The notes: generated by a model not told the origin, from the letters alone. A stretch of DNA of 64,000 nt from Heliocidaris erythrogramma (GCA_025617745.1 CM046858.1:37403119-37467118); one strand, 5' to 3'; counted from the first letter of the stretch, positions 45,342 to 56,384 are shown. Program-made: numbers and translations.

Positions 45342-45784
45342 CAGTCAAACCTGCTTTTAGCGACCACCTGGATAGAAAGACCACCTGTAGAAAGACCACA
45401 ATTTTCGTTTTCCTTGAACAGTGTTTCTCATTGAAATGTGTATTAAAGGAACCTGTCCATAAAGACCTCCTGCTCATAAAGACCGCTTTTCTTGTCTCCC
45501 TCGAGTGGCCTTTATTAGACAGGTTTCATTGTATTTAGATATAGATATAGATATAGATATAGATAATTTGTTGTCATGTCATATCAAAGATATAACATAA
45601 AATTTGTTTTCAGACTTTTCTTTGACAGAAAAATATACAAGAGCAAGACATAAAGTATACATATTCATTTGCACAGAAGTAATACATGTAAATACTATAC
45701 ACAAGGTTAACACCTCCGATATCAAAATTCATTCTGGCCTTTTACCCCAAATTAGTCATGTTGTTCACAAACTTAAAATAGCCC
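45342..45784. mobile_element. MITE (ACAGTCAAACCTG) and ATAGAT microsatellite inserted in copy A
   Basis: It is absent from copy B between TTTATTTTTT and TTGACGCTTGAG. It starts ACAGTCAAACCTGC. CAGGTTTCATTGT inverted at about 45516-45528 marks the other MITE terminus. Words such as AAAGACCACCTG and AAAGACCGC recur within. (ATAGAT)n at 45535-45563 and about 200 further bases complete the insert. Confidence 0.65.
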
Positions 45785-46452
45785 ATTGACGCTTGAGATA
45801 TGCCACTTAGCTCTCAATGCCGTGCCTGGAAATTGCCTGCAAATTACTTTTAATTACTTCCTCTTAACCAGGTGCAGACTGGGACTGAAATTTGGTCACA
45901 GTTGGTAGAGGAATATCGATCACTCTGATGTCCGGCCAACCTGCTAGATACGCATTCCAAAACTTTCCAAGCATTTTCATGCAAATTATGAAACAGTATT
46001 GTTAACGTGGCTAGGCCGACGTCCCAATAGACCATTGTCGTACGGCCATCTTTTTCTCAAAAATAATCCTTCTTGTTGGTTTGTTTAGTGAAACTGATAT
46101 ACTGATTTGAAAACTACATAACTTTTAGATCAACCGGTCATCAGACTACCAGCCGACCGGACCAAATGCAAAATTAGCAAGCGGCCAGCGGGGAAAACTC
46201 CCCAAACTCTCCAAGGCGAGTCCGTCTATATACATATGTTTATATGTGAAGAATAATCGTTGACGTCATACGGGTTATGAAAAATCCCAAGCCTGTTTTA
46301 GTGAATGAGATTAAGGTCAGGATGTGTTCTACGATGGATCAATATTAATTTCTTTCAATCAATTTTAAACCAAGAATTGGGTCATTCATTTACCTCATAA
46401 TGCTCAGGCCATTGTTAATTTGTCAAAGAGCTCTTCAGAGGAAACAATTACA

Positions 46453-47290
46453 AAATGGCATTTTCGCCAAGAATACGGCCGGAATGCGGCCGGTGTCTGC
46501 TCGATAACTGCGGGCTCCGCCGCATTTTTAAGGGGTCGGCTAACATCCGCAGGGCACCGAAACCTGCTTCCCCCAAAAACTCAGCGATTTTCCAGTGGCG
46601 AATTTTGAGGTTGCAAGCTCGGAAACAGGTCATCCGGAGATTGCTCGGGCATCGGAAAACATTCGATCGATATTCGGGCGGCAATCCGAGGATTTTAGAC
46701 TTTTTTTATTTTTTTTTTTTTTTTTGCTTTAAAATTCGGACGGAGGTCGGCAGAGCTGCGCGGCCGCCACACAGGCTCCCTACGATACTCGAATGACCCC
46801 CTTCCGTATCCAGCCCGACTTCTACAAAATCGGGCGTGCTTCGAGCGCGCTCCGTGCTGATGTCGGGTCGGCGTCGGGCGGCTTCTACGGGCCCCGGCCG
46901 GGCTCCTCCTGCCAACTCAGATAGTTGCCTCTTGGGTATACTCATAACATATAATTAACGCCCTTCTGGCTCCAAAGAGACAATATTTTCGAGGCGCGGA
47001 GGCGTCGGAGGACGCTAGATAGGACGTCGGGCGGAACTCGCCCGGGCGTCACCCGGGTGTCGGGCGGCACCGACAGAACTAGTGATCATCGACCGAAACT
47101 CGGACGGCGTCCGCCCTTATGCCGAGCGGGCTTCGCTGGACTCCCGTCTGGGTGACTTCTGATGATTAGTTTTCAAAGGGCTCCGCCCGAGCCCCGTCCA
47201 ATATGTGACAGGGTAGATTTAAAGCGAAAAATACGCTCGACGGCGACTTTGTGGCAATCTACAAATTTGGCCGGAGATCGTTGGATATGT
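46453..47290. repeat. GC-rich block of the tandem unit, copy A
   Basis: Much richer in G+C than its surroundings, with CGGGCGTC, GTCGGGCGGC and CGGCGTC words reiterated many times. It matches 57423-58246 closely, and its first 110 bases also occur at 36599-36708. Open frames differ between the copies by frameshifts, so I do not regard it as coding. It may be a relic of a GC-rich transposon. Confidence 0.7.
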
Positions 47291-47734
47291 GACGCAGGCT
47301 TTATCAATCATAAGGCGTTACACATGGTCTAAACAGTAGACTGCATATCAAAGGCTCAGAAGCAACAGAGTGGAAAAATTAGGCTATGCTCAAGGCCTTA
47401 AGGAAGTTTGTTTAAGTGTCAAAATAGGGCCTGTACCTGTAGACTAGGCCTTTGTCAATATAGAGTGTATAGCATTACAATAATTCTTTTTTAACCCCGT
47501 TACATTTGGCACTGGACGTACTGTAGGTCTGGTATGTAGACTGAATAATCTTGAAATTGTGTCCCCAAGTCCCAGTTAGGGGATTTTTCATGAACAAATG
47601 TAATGAAAATAAAATGATTTCTTTGTAAGTTCATGATTAAAGTCAAAAGGATACGTCTTCAAGTGGGCTTGCGCCTCTTGTCCGAATATCGAATTTCAAA
47701 TACTTGTTTTTTTACGAGAAATTTTGCATTTGCA

Positions 47735-47965
47735 TTTTTTTAAACCGGAAATCAGCATCTATTTACAATCGCCTGACATAAAATTACAGCTGTCTTTTTC
47801 CTGTAAAACAACAGCAAGTTTGTTGGGCGATTGTAAATATATGCTGATTTCCGGTAAACCAACAAACTTGCTGTTGTTTTACAGGAAAAGAACTGTAAAA
47901 TTGACTTTTAATTTCAAGGGCCAAAACCCGGTAGTTTCACAGTTATTTTTTACAGTGTAATCTTT
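47735..47965. mobile_element. Palindromic MITE with GGAAATCAGCAT/ATGCTGATTTCC
   Basis: GAAATCAGCAT and TTTACAATCGCC on the left are inverted as GGCGATTGTAAA and ATGCTGATTTCC on the right. A second inverted pair uses AACAAACTTGCTGTTGTTTTACAGGAAAA. The ends read TTTTTACAGTG. It is non-coding and is present in copy B with an internal duplication. Confidence 0.65.
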
Positions 47966-48235
47966 TTACGAGCGACCAAAACAAAGATTTGGACACATTG
48001 TTATAACAGAAAAATTGCAGTACAGAAGATATAAAACTTTAATACAAAACGACCATATTGCTTCGCGATTTTCCGATGAGGTGACAGTTTACCCGAATGT
48101 TGGTCATTTTACAATTCTCATGCCAGACCTTTTTTGGGGGAGGGGTATTCTTTTATTCATTTTTTCAATAGTCTGTACGTGTGGCTCTAATTGCAAATAA
48201 TGACCATTTCTCTTACTGAAGTCTGTCACTGAAAT

Positions 48236-48425
48236 AGTTAGCGGAGAGAGACAGAGAGAGAGATAAAGAGAAGAGAAGAGAAGAGAAGGGAAATAGAGAG
48301 GGGTAGTTATGGAAAAGATGGAGAGAAGATATAGAGAAAGAGAAAGTGGGGGAAACGATAGTAATAGAGAGAAAGAAAGAAGAAAGAGAGAAGAGAGAGA
48401 GAGGGGGGGGGGGGGGGGGGGAGAT
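48236..48425 (+). repeat. GA-rich tract ending in a G run (copy A)
   Basis: GAGA/GAAGA low complexity, shared with copy B at 62695-62870. In copy A it ends in 20 G residues. In copy B the G run is absent. Confidence 0.75.
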
Positions 48426-50008
48426 AAATGTAGATATGAATTACCTCCATAGTGTTAAGCAGTTGAAAGAATCGTGTCAACACTTTTTTATAGTTGCAAT
48501 TTGCAAAGTAAACTACTTTAAGATTGTTATTCAAATATACATGTATATAGGCGGGGAATCATTGAAGTTACCCGATATCTTAACCCTTAAATATGTTAAA
48601 TAAAATCATTCACAAAATGAAACCAAAAATGTAAAAATCCACGGAACGTGCCGTCTAGATATATTCAAATCATGAATGTAGAAATTCTAAAATGTATAAC
48701 TATTTTTAATATGCTTTAGATCCTATCCAACATGTTGAACTGACTATGACAAAGACGTTTCTCTAATAACTGCATTTTGATGGTATTCAAGTGGAATGTA
48801 ACGTTATGAAATCGATATTGAAGCATTTTTCAATTTCTACAATATAAAATGTGACACTGTAAATTCTAAGCAAATTTCAAGTGCATTTATTTTCAAGATA
48901 TTATTGATAAAAAGTGTCAATATTCCTAGCTCTTAGCACTAAGATACAAATCGTATCATATGCAACATTTTAATATATGCAGCATGCAATGTCTGAATTG
49001 TGATAAATATTCCTTCATCACAAAATCACCGAAAGGCACTGCTTGTGTATTTAATTTTAACAATAAATACATTGTCCCGTTGGGTGTTTTCAAGCAACAA
49101 ATGTAAAGCGTTTTCAAATACACTTTTGCGATGGGTCTAGGCGTTTCATGCCACAAATATAGTGAAACTGCGTATTGATAGCAGTTTTGCGCTGCAGATT
49201 GACAATGGCGTGTGTGTGATTACCTTTTCTATCTCGTTATTATTCTCTACGGTCTTTACACGAACCATACCTAGATACATTGAGAATAAAAATGTCCCTT
49301 GGATTTTTTTTTCTATGGGGACAAGTCCCCCCCCCCCCCCCCCGAAATTTTGAAAACTAAGAACACTTTTAAAGCAAATAATGAGTAAAATGGGTTCAAT
49401 GCCCACTTTAGGCTCTGAGGTTCTTTAAAATTAAAACTTTTATTATTCAAGTACACTTGTACACTATTGTAGAAGATCAGAAAATCTGTAAATGGCAGGT
49501 ATTATTTAGGCAAAGATTCCCTTTTGCTTAACAATAGACGATGTAAAGTCCCTATTGTATGGTCAGCAATTTAGGGGGACCGGAGATGCCTCTCCATTTA
49601 ATTATTCGAGGGGTTTACCACTCCCCTCTCCCTAGAAATTGAGAAATACTCGATTTTAAAAAGATCAAAATTGTTGTACAAGGCTTTTTCCAAATAAAAT
49701 AAACAGAATTTACTGGCAAATGCGCTAAAATGCGAAGGTTTTATGCTGCATATATAATTATATATATTTATATTTTTTTTTTTTTTTTGGGGGGGGGGGG
49801 TTGAATTGTCATAGACCCCCCCCCCCCAGCCGTGACAAAGAAATCGCTGCCCCTGCCCACAGTTTTGAAGTTTTAGTTACCTCATAATGCATAAAACTTT
49901 GTTACAGGCCTATCAGTCAGCTTATCCAATTTTGTAGTATTTTTCAAAGCTGCTACCTCGGTGATCATTATGGCACACTGTTGCACAAGTATCAGTAGGA
50001 AACATTGT

Positions 50009-51980
50009 TCAGGATTGGCCATTATTATGAGCTAGAATCCTTTTCCAGAAATCTTCACCGGGATCCCTTGGATCATCATAATCCGACTCCGATGACGCCG
50101 TTTTCCTGGTCTTTTGGCTCATGTCTGGTTCAGCGTACAGGAGGTCAAAGTCTGCTGACGGTCCTCGTAGGTTGTCTACCAACGGATCTGCAGGTGCTGT
50201 CTTTCGATTGCCTGCTGAAGATAATGACGGCTTGCTCACATTGTACGGGGCAAAAAGACCTTTCTGGTCGTCGGATGGCAAATTTAACCCTTGAAACGAC
50301 GTCGATATTTCTTGAGAGGTTGTTGATCTTGCATTTGCAGTAGCACCTTCGACATCATCTAGGGAACAATATTTATTATCTATGATCGGTGCGCTAGGAA
50401 CGACGACACTTTTATCGTGATGCCCAAGAATTTTGTCTTCATCCGGAGAAGATTGCCCCGCCTGGTGTAGACGCTCTCCAGTAGGAAGAGCTTGCTCTTC
50501 ATGACTTCCCATGCTATTTACGAAGGGCCTGCATATCAAGTCGTTTCTCGCAGGGAGCAACCTGACATTCATTTGGTATTCTTGCAAGGACGGCTTGGGT
50601 GTCTTATTTGGATCAGATTCTTCCCTTTCTGATGTGCGCCGACAGGACACATCTCGCCCAGATGTAGGGACCCGAGATGTTGTGGTCATTTCGACAGACT
50701 CTTCATCGGTATTACCAAATGTTGTGGCTGAGTTTGGTCGAAAATTTAGATTCCTCTCACTTTGGCGATCATATTGCTTGCTTCCTCTGATTTTGCATAG
50801 GTATTTACCGAATTGAATAACCACGCTCAACACAAATGCAAGGGCTGTAATTGAGACAATGATAATCAGTATATTATGTGTTCTGTTTACTTCTCCATTA
50901 CCACACGCTGTAGTAGAACTGGAATTGATAGGGCTGCCCTGACTTGTTGTAGTTGACGTCGCTGGTGTATCAGTAGCTTCAGTAAATTGTCTTCTTGTAA
51001 TATTTACGTTAAGTGTTTCACATCTAGAAGCATTTGAGTCTCCAGATAAAAAAGTTGATGAGACTGAAATATCAAGAGTTTCCTGTCTGCCAAAAGTCAT
51101 ATGTGCAATGCTTTTTGATATTGCAATGGAGTCACCGCTTTCTTCACTGCAGAAGAAAATAAGAAAACTTGTACAAGTCTCTAATGAACTTTCAGTTAGA
51201 TTTAACGGTGTGAGTGATTTGCCATCGAAAATGTACCTTGTTAAAGACCTGTTCTCCTTTTCTAAGCAGCATGTAAAATCTACACCCTGACCGCCCAAAG
51301 TTGTATTATATTGATTTACTGCAAGGAAATCACATGTCTTGGTTGATTTTCCTCCCAAATGAGAAACTACACATTGCCTTGGAAAAGTACTTGCATCATT
51401 TAGCTTTCCATGAGGAACAAAAACGCTGTACTTGTTGGTGATATTATATTTTGCTCGGTCTCCATTGTTCACTTGCAACCACTGACAGGACATCTGCAAG
51501 TTTTCACTCCCCTTGAGGAAAAGTGTCTTGCAGATTGGCTTTGTCTCGTCAATGGTTAAATTCAGGTGAAGAATGGTGCAGAGTGATCGTCCACCGTCAT
51601 ACAATATTAGAGTATGCAATCCAGTATCGTTTTCAGTGAGCAGAATCGACATCACAAAGTTCTTTGTTCCGTTCTCATGATAAGTCAAACTATGACGTCC
51701 AAAATATGAAGAAGTACTGTCCATGATAGGAATGTTGAACCACATTTCCAGATCTGACTCTGCTTTACTCCAGACAATGCTTTGTGTTGAGGGGTTTTTC
51801 TTCCAGTTCAAATAAGAATTCTACATAGATCGTTTGTCCGGTCAGCGCGACCCTTGATTCTTCTTGTTCATCGTTACACCAGAATATCTTTTCATTTGAG
51901 TATGCATAATGGAAATATGCTTGTAAAATTAAAAGGATTAACATTATCTTCACAATGGAGGTGAGGCGTACACGATACAT
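50009..51980 (-). CDS. Receptor copy 4, one-base frameshift near the N-terminus
   Basis: The minus-strand ATG at 51980 (MYRVRLTSIV) starts a signal peptide and FWCNDEQEES. The frame is lost at a T run, 51795-51799. Copy 2 has four T at this point and copy 4 has five. From there a second open frame continues without a stop through module 2 (SENLQMSCQWLQV), module 3, the span and the whole tail to 50009. Compared with copy 3 it lacks 21 residues of module 2 (including YEHETSEM), has six extra residues in the tail near TSRVPTSGRD, and lacks an ESER segment of the stalk. The tail keeps YCSLDDV, LYAEPDM and YDDPRDP. It is either a functional gene with a homopolymer error in this sequence or a very young pseudogene. 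An in-frame upstream ATG at 51998 would add six residues. Confidence 0.85.
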
Positions 51981-52750
51981 TGTGCCTGATAATCTCAAAT
52001 GTCACTTGAAAAAAATGACGTAGAAGATTTACAAAGTTGTACAAGAAAAATCCGAAATAACAGAAATAACATGTTATCCTATATGCTTTACAATGACTCT
52101 TCGTATCCTTTGAATGATATCTTTGCTGCGGAAGAAATGTTACCTGATAATGCTGGCGGATTCTCTTGAAGGCATCATGTGATTTTTCTTTCATCGTGTG
52201 CATTACTTCAGGTAATCACTAGTCATGCTAGTGCAAAGGATGTGCGATAATTATACCAAATCAGTTTCGGTACTGGGGTACAAGATTCGTAGTTAAAGAA
52301 AAGGTGATCAACCGAAGATTTGTTTTTATAAATGAAAGTAAAACGTGAAGTGGTATCGTATCATTACGTGCCAATTGCTCTCTCTCTCTCTCTCTCTCTA
52401 TGAACAATTGTTCTCCAAGGTAAGAGTATTCCGAACAACCAATCATTTTTCTTGAGTAATTAATGAAAACTAATTTCTCTAACATATTGTCATCGATATA
52501 CAAAGTGCACTCTTCTCAAGGCTGAATCTAACGAAAAATTAAAATGCCTTAACATATTAAATGAGCAATTCTATTAGTTTGCCTTTTATTTATATTGACA
52601 CTTGAGACATACAATTACTCTTCGATACCATGCCTGGAAAATGCCTGCAAATTATTTTTCATTACTTCCGCCTTAACCAGGTGCGGACTGGAACTGAAAT
52701 TTGGTTGGGGAATTTCGATAAGTATGACCGGCCCACTTAACTAGTAGAAT
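51981..52750. repeat. Upstream flank of copy 4
   Basis: Closely matches 39160-39930. The candidate 5' UTR exon ends at 52144 with donor GTAACA, but the acceptor position reads TTTCGG instead of TTTCAG, so splicing as proposed for copy 3 would not work unchanged. A CT microsatellite lies at 52379-52398. Confidence 0.75.
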
Positions 52751-53070
52751 AACATTTTACATTTCACAATTTTAACACTACGTATGTGTATATTACACAA
52801 GTCTTGTTACTGATCTCACTACAGGGCGACTCTTAACTCTGATATCGTTGATATCGCCGATTATAGCCCATAAAAGCATCAAGGCGATCTCATCGATCAA
52901 TTCGACCAAAAGCGATCTCACCAATCACTGCTATCAAATTAGTATAGCATACTCGTAGGCATTAGTATCGATACTCTTCATTGCTTCGATCAAGCTCGAT
53001 CACGCTGGATTTCAGTGTTTTTACAATAATTTATCGCTGAACAAAATTTTGTGAAAATAAAGAGGTGGTA
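52751..53070. repeat. Degenerate GCGATCTCATCGATCA words
   Basis: GCGATCTCA and ATCGAT words recur at 52850-53000. This is another loose short-unit array with no gene. Confidence 0.5.
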
Positions 53071-53439
53071 CATTTTTTTTTAAAGACGTTTTATTGTTTT
53101 CTCTCAAATCAAATTTACAAGATACAAAGCACAATATATATTACAAATCACAAGAAACAATGTTTACTTAATCTTCTAACTCAATACAGCTATACAATTG
53201 TACCTCAATCATCGAAAGAATTCTGAAAAAATGATATTGATGAAAAGTATACCTTGCATCGTACAAAAAAAAAATATTATAATATCTTAAAGCAATAGAG
53301 AGAAAACAAAATATATCAGGTGCTATGTACCCTCCCTCCCCTTCCCTAAGAGTGGAAATTTATTTATCAAAAACTATAAACAAAAACCAAAACAAATAAC
53401 GAGAAGGGGAGAAAAGAAAAAAAAATAGCCCCCCCCAAA

Positions 53440-53470
<31 letters not shown>

Positions 53471-55225
53471 CAAAACAAAACGAAGAACACTCACACACAC
53501 ACACACACACACACACACGCTCACAACACATACATTCCCCATTCACAGTGCATCTGGAGCATCACCGCCGTTCCCACAAACAGAAACAGAGCAAGCAAAA
53601 AAAACAAAAAAACAAACAAACAAACGTGATCCCATTCGCTTCATCGTCTCTACACACATGAAAGAAAGTATTCCCACTTCATCAAATGTTTTGATAGTTT
53701 ACCTCGCGCTACGGCTAATATTTTCTCCTCTCGTTCATTTTCCAACAATTTTTGCTTAATTTCATTAGGAGTTGGTAGTTTAGATTTAGTTCTGCTGTAG
53801 ACGAAGATTAAATGTTTAATTAAAAGAATGATGTGATTGATTATCTGTTCCTTCCCTACAATAATATGCTTCACGCCAAAGTGGACATCCACCCAACTGA
53901 CATTTTTAATTTGATATATATTGAACAAGTCACCACAATCTCTCCATAGACCTCTTGTCTTTTCACAAGTAAAAAACAAGTGCTCATATGTTTCTTCATT
54001 TTTTCCACAGAATGAACAATCTCTGCTTAAGGAAATTTTGAATGAATATAAATGTTTCTTTGTATATATTAGTTGATATAACATTTTAAACTGAAATTCC
54101 CTTAGCCTACTATTTAGAGTGCTTTTTCTGGGTCTTAAAAGTATAACACGAATATCTTTTTCTGAATAATTGTATATTTTCTCTATATTTTTTAACAGAG
54201 CATTATATATTTTCTTCGATGTAACATTAGCCAAAGTGTTAGTTTTTCCATTAAATATAAATTCTAATTTTAAGCCAGTGTCTTCACATGTATCTGGTTT
54301 CTTCAAAAGGTGTCTCCAAGTCCCTGGAATATTCTCAAACATCTTATAAATTTTAGTTATTTCCTCCTCTTTTAATCCAATTCTCAGGAAATCCCTCGTT
54401 GGTTTGATATTACCTTCCATATCGACTATATGATGTAATTTGTAGATATGTTTAAAAAAAAGGTTTTCATCAAATAGCATCTGTCCATCTAATCGTATAA
54501 ATTTGTTGTTAAAAATAATCTCATTTCTTTTAGACATTTCTTTCCTAAGTAATACTTCTTTTGAAGCAGCCCATATGTCTAACATATCTCTATAAAACTT
54601 TCCCCACTCTCATAATATGATGCTCTGGATCTAATTTTAACACCTTCATTCACATAATCATAAATCGCTTTTAATTCATCTCGTTTACACTCTAATAATT
54701 CTATTTTTTCCTTATCAACCTTTTCTAATAACTCTTATTCCAAAGATAATATGTCCTTTTCTTCATTTTTTTAAATCCTATATAACCCTTTAATGTTTAA
54801 GTTCTCCTTCTTATTCCTCGTTTACCTTTAGGATTTCTTCTTTCATCTTTTTTTTAATAATTTTCATCATTGCATAAACTGCTATTGAATTTCCAATACG
54901 AACCTTTGAATATAACATTAAATGACATATTATAACAATGCAGTTGAATTGCCGAATGATCTGGTGCCACAGAGGGCATTATTTGACATTTGCAGACAAT
55001 TTCATCTATTTTCTCAGAAACAAACCAATAATCTAATCTGCTTTGCATGAATGGGTTATTTTGTCTATAAGTAAATTGTTTTTTGAAATTTTCCAAAAAG
55101 ATTATTTGTTCCGATTCCTTCTCTCGAACCGGGAAATACACATTGGCTAAGATACATGGTATCGGATATTGATCAACGATCACAACAATCATCATTGCAT
55201 TTAGTACTGCTCCGATCATACCCCT
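53071..55225 (-). mobile_element. L1-like LINE with the reverse transcriptase core deleted
   Basis: The minus strand begins with an endonuclease segment (55219-54854; SRLDYWFVS, APDHSAI), followed by the endonuclease-RT linker (IYDYVNEGVKIRSRA at about 54600-54680). It then jumps to the ORF2 C-terminus (54585-53650) with RPRKSTLNSRLREFQFKM and the zinc-binding CSFCGKNEETYEHLFFTCE. The palm with its catalytic Asp pair is missing. The 3' UTR holds (AAAAC)n at 53443-53480 and (CA)n at 53493-53518. The C-terminal 311-codon frame is intact, so the deletion may be recent or the element was mobilised in trans. Confidence 0.85.
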
Positions 55226-55380
55226 TCTCTAGTCACATTCGATCACATTCGATTATCAATAGTTGATAAAATTAGATTTCCGTGGCTTTTAGCCACCAGC
55301 GCAGCCCCATCCTTGCCTGCCCACAGCGCCGGGGAGGCTAGTTGGGTTTACGGTAGCCACAAAATCATTGCAGCTGCGAC

Positions 55381-55465
55381 ATGACACAATCCAGTAGTAA
55401 AGAGTACAGCAGCGCTAGCTCAGCTCAGCTGAAGCAAGCCATCACAGACTCACTGGAACGATCAG
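55381..55465 (+). other. Possible first coding exon of a LisH-type (CEP20/FOPNL-like) protein
   Basis: The ATG at 55381 opens MTQSSSKEYSS followed by AQLKQAITDSLERSG, and the frame meets GTAGGT, a good donor, at 55466 in phase 1. The segment resembles the start of the CEP20/FOPNL/CEP43 N-terminal domain (pattern A-x-L-K-x-x-L-x-D-x-L-E-x-x-G). ENY2 is a weaker alternative. The leader is GC-richer than its surroundings, as in a promoter-proximal exon. I found no second exon in the remaining 8.5 kb, so this is tentative. Confidence 0.3.
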
Positions 55466-55671
55466 GTAGGTCCCAGCATTGGGAGGAGAGGGTTGGAGGT
55501 ATTATCATATCGCGGACTAATGTTGGATCCTTTGGATCTAGCATTAAAACTGTTTTTATGTCCAGAAATCTGATTTAAAAGCAAATAAGTTAGGCGTAGA
55601 CGGTAACACTAACATAATTCATTCACTGGCTAGCTGGCTGCTGGATGACGTTTCTACTGGATCTGTAGCCG

Positions 55672-55850
55672 GTGTCATAGGCGATTGGTTCCGGGCAGGC
55701 GATTGGATCCTCCGGAACCAATCGCCTGAATATTTACCCTTCGATTGGATCCGCGTCGGTCAAGACTCTGCGATAGTCACATGTGATTCGTTCCGGGCCA
55801 GGCGATTCGTTCCGTGGAACCAATCGACGAGGGATTTAGCCGCAAAGGCG
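55672..55850. repeat. Short-unit array of GGCGATTGGTTCCG, both orientations
   Basis: GGCGATTGGTTCCGG and GGCGATTGGATCC units face CGGAACCAATCGCC and GGAACCAATCG, about seven units in all. Units on both strands make a small imperfect foldback, like the minisatellite elements at 6308 and 11626. Confidence 0.75.
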
Positions 55851-55935
55851 ATCCGAATCTCTATTGTGCTAACATACCACGTCATGATAACACCCCTACA
55901 GAAAAATGTACATGGGCATCAATCCATGGGGAACA

Positions 55936-55970
55936 CGCCCCCCCCCCAAAAAAAAAAATAATAATAATAA

Positions 55971-56013
<43 letters not shown>

Positions 56014-56092
56014 AAATGCAAATAAAAATAAAATAAAAATAATTAAAGGGTGGGGGACACAATAGGACACCCCCCCCCCCCCAAAAAAAAGG
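55936..56092 (+). repeat. C run, A run, (AAT)n, (AAAT)n and second C run
   Basis: A compound simple repeat, with C runs at 55939-55947 and 56070-56082 followed in each case by an A run. It generates spurious Ile/Tyr-rich frames. Confidence 0.8.
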
Positions 56093-56233
56093 TCTTATAC
56101 AAAGCCCTGTGTGGGACAACTTCAAATAAAGTACTGAGATTCGGCTCTAAATTATGATTTTAATCGGCGAAAACTCGCATTATTATGGATCATGAACTAC
56201 TTTGATGATAAATAAGTGCTTGGTACTGCAAAA

Positions 56234-56384
56234 TCGGAAAATAGCGTTAAACACGGACATAATATGTACAAAATACTAAAGCTTTTCGACATGCACTCAT
56301 CATGCGAATTTACTCTGATGAGTGCATGTCGAAAAGCTTTAGTATTTTGTACATATTATGTCCGTGTTTAACGCTATTTTCCGA
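56234..56384. repeat. Near-perfect hairpin, 69-bp arms and 13-base loop
   Basis: The left arm 56234-56302 and right arm 56316-56384 are exact complements as far as I can read. The tip sequence CGACATGCACTCATCA/TGATGAGTGCATGTCG closes on CATGCGAATTTACTC-type loop bases. A similar word (AGCTTTTCGACCTGCACTCATC) occurs at 22357. The lack of arm divergence suggests a young palindromic MITE or a structured transcript. Confidence 0.85.

Larger units (their letters stand above)
45079..50008. repeat. Duplicated unit, copy A (upstream flank, GC block, spacer, downstream flank)
   Basis: It aligns collinearly with 56764-64000 once the later insertions in each are set aside: 45342-45784 here, and 58249-59244 and 59388-61539 there. 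It leads directly into receptor copy 4 at 50009. A receptor coding region is absent before it, so the breakpoint left only the upstream half of one unit fused to the next. Confidence 0.85.

Noticed and set aside
46455-46796. 113-codon plus frame in the GC-rich block
   Set aside because: The equivalent frame in the second copy (57423-57677) is shifted and shorter, and neither has a known motif, so it is not under coding constraint.
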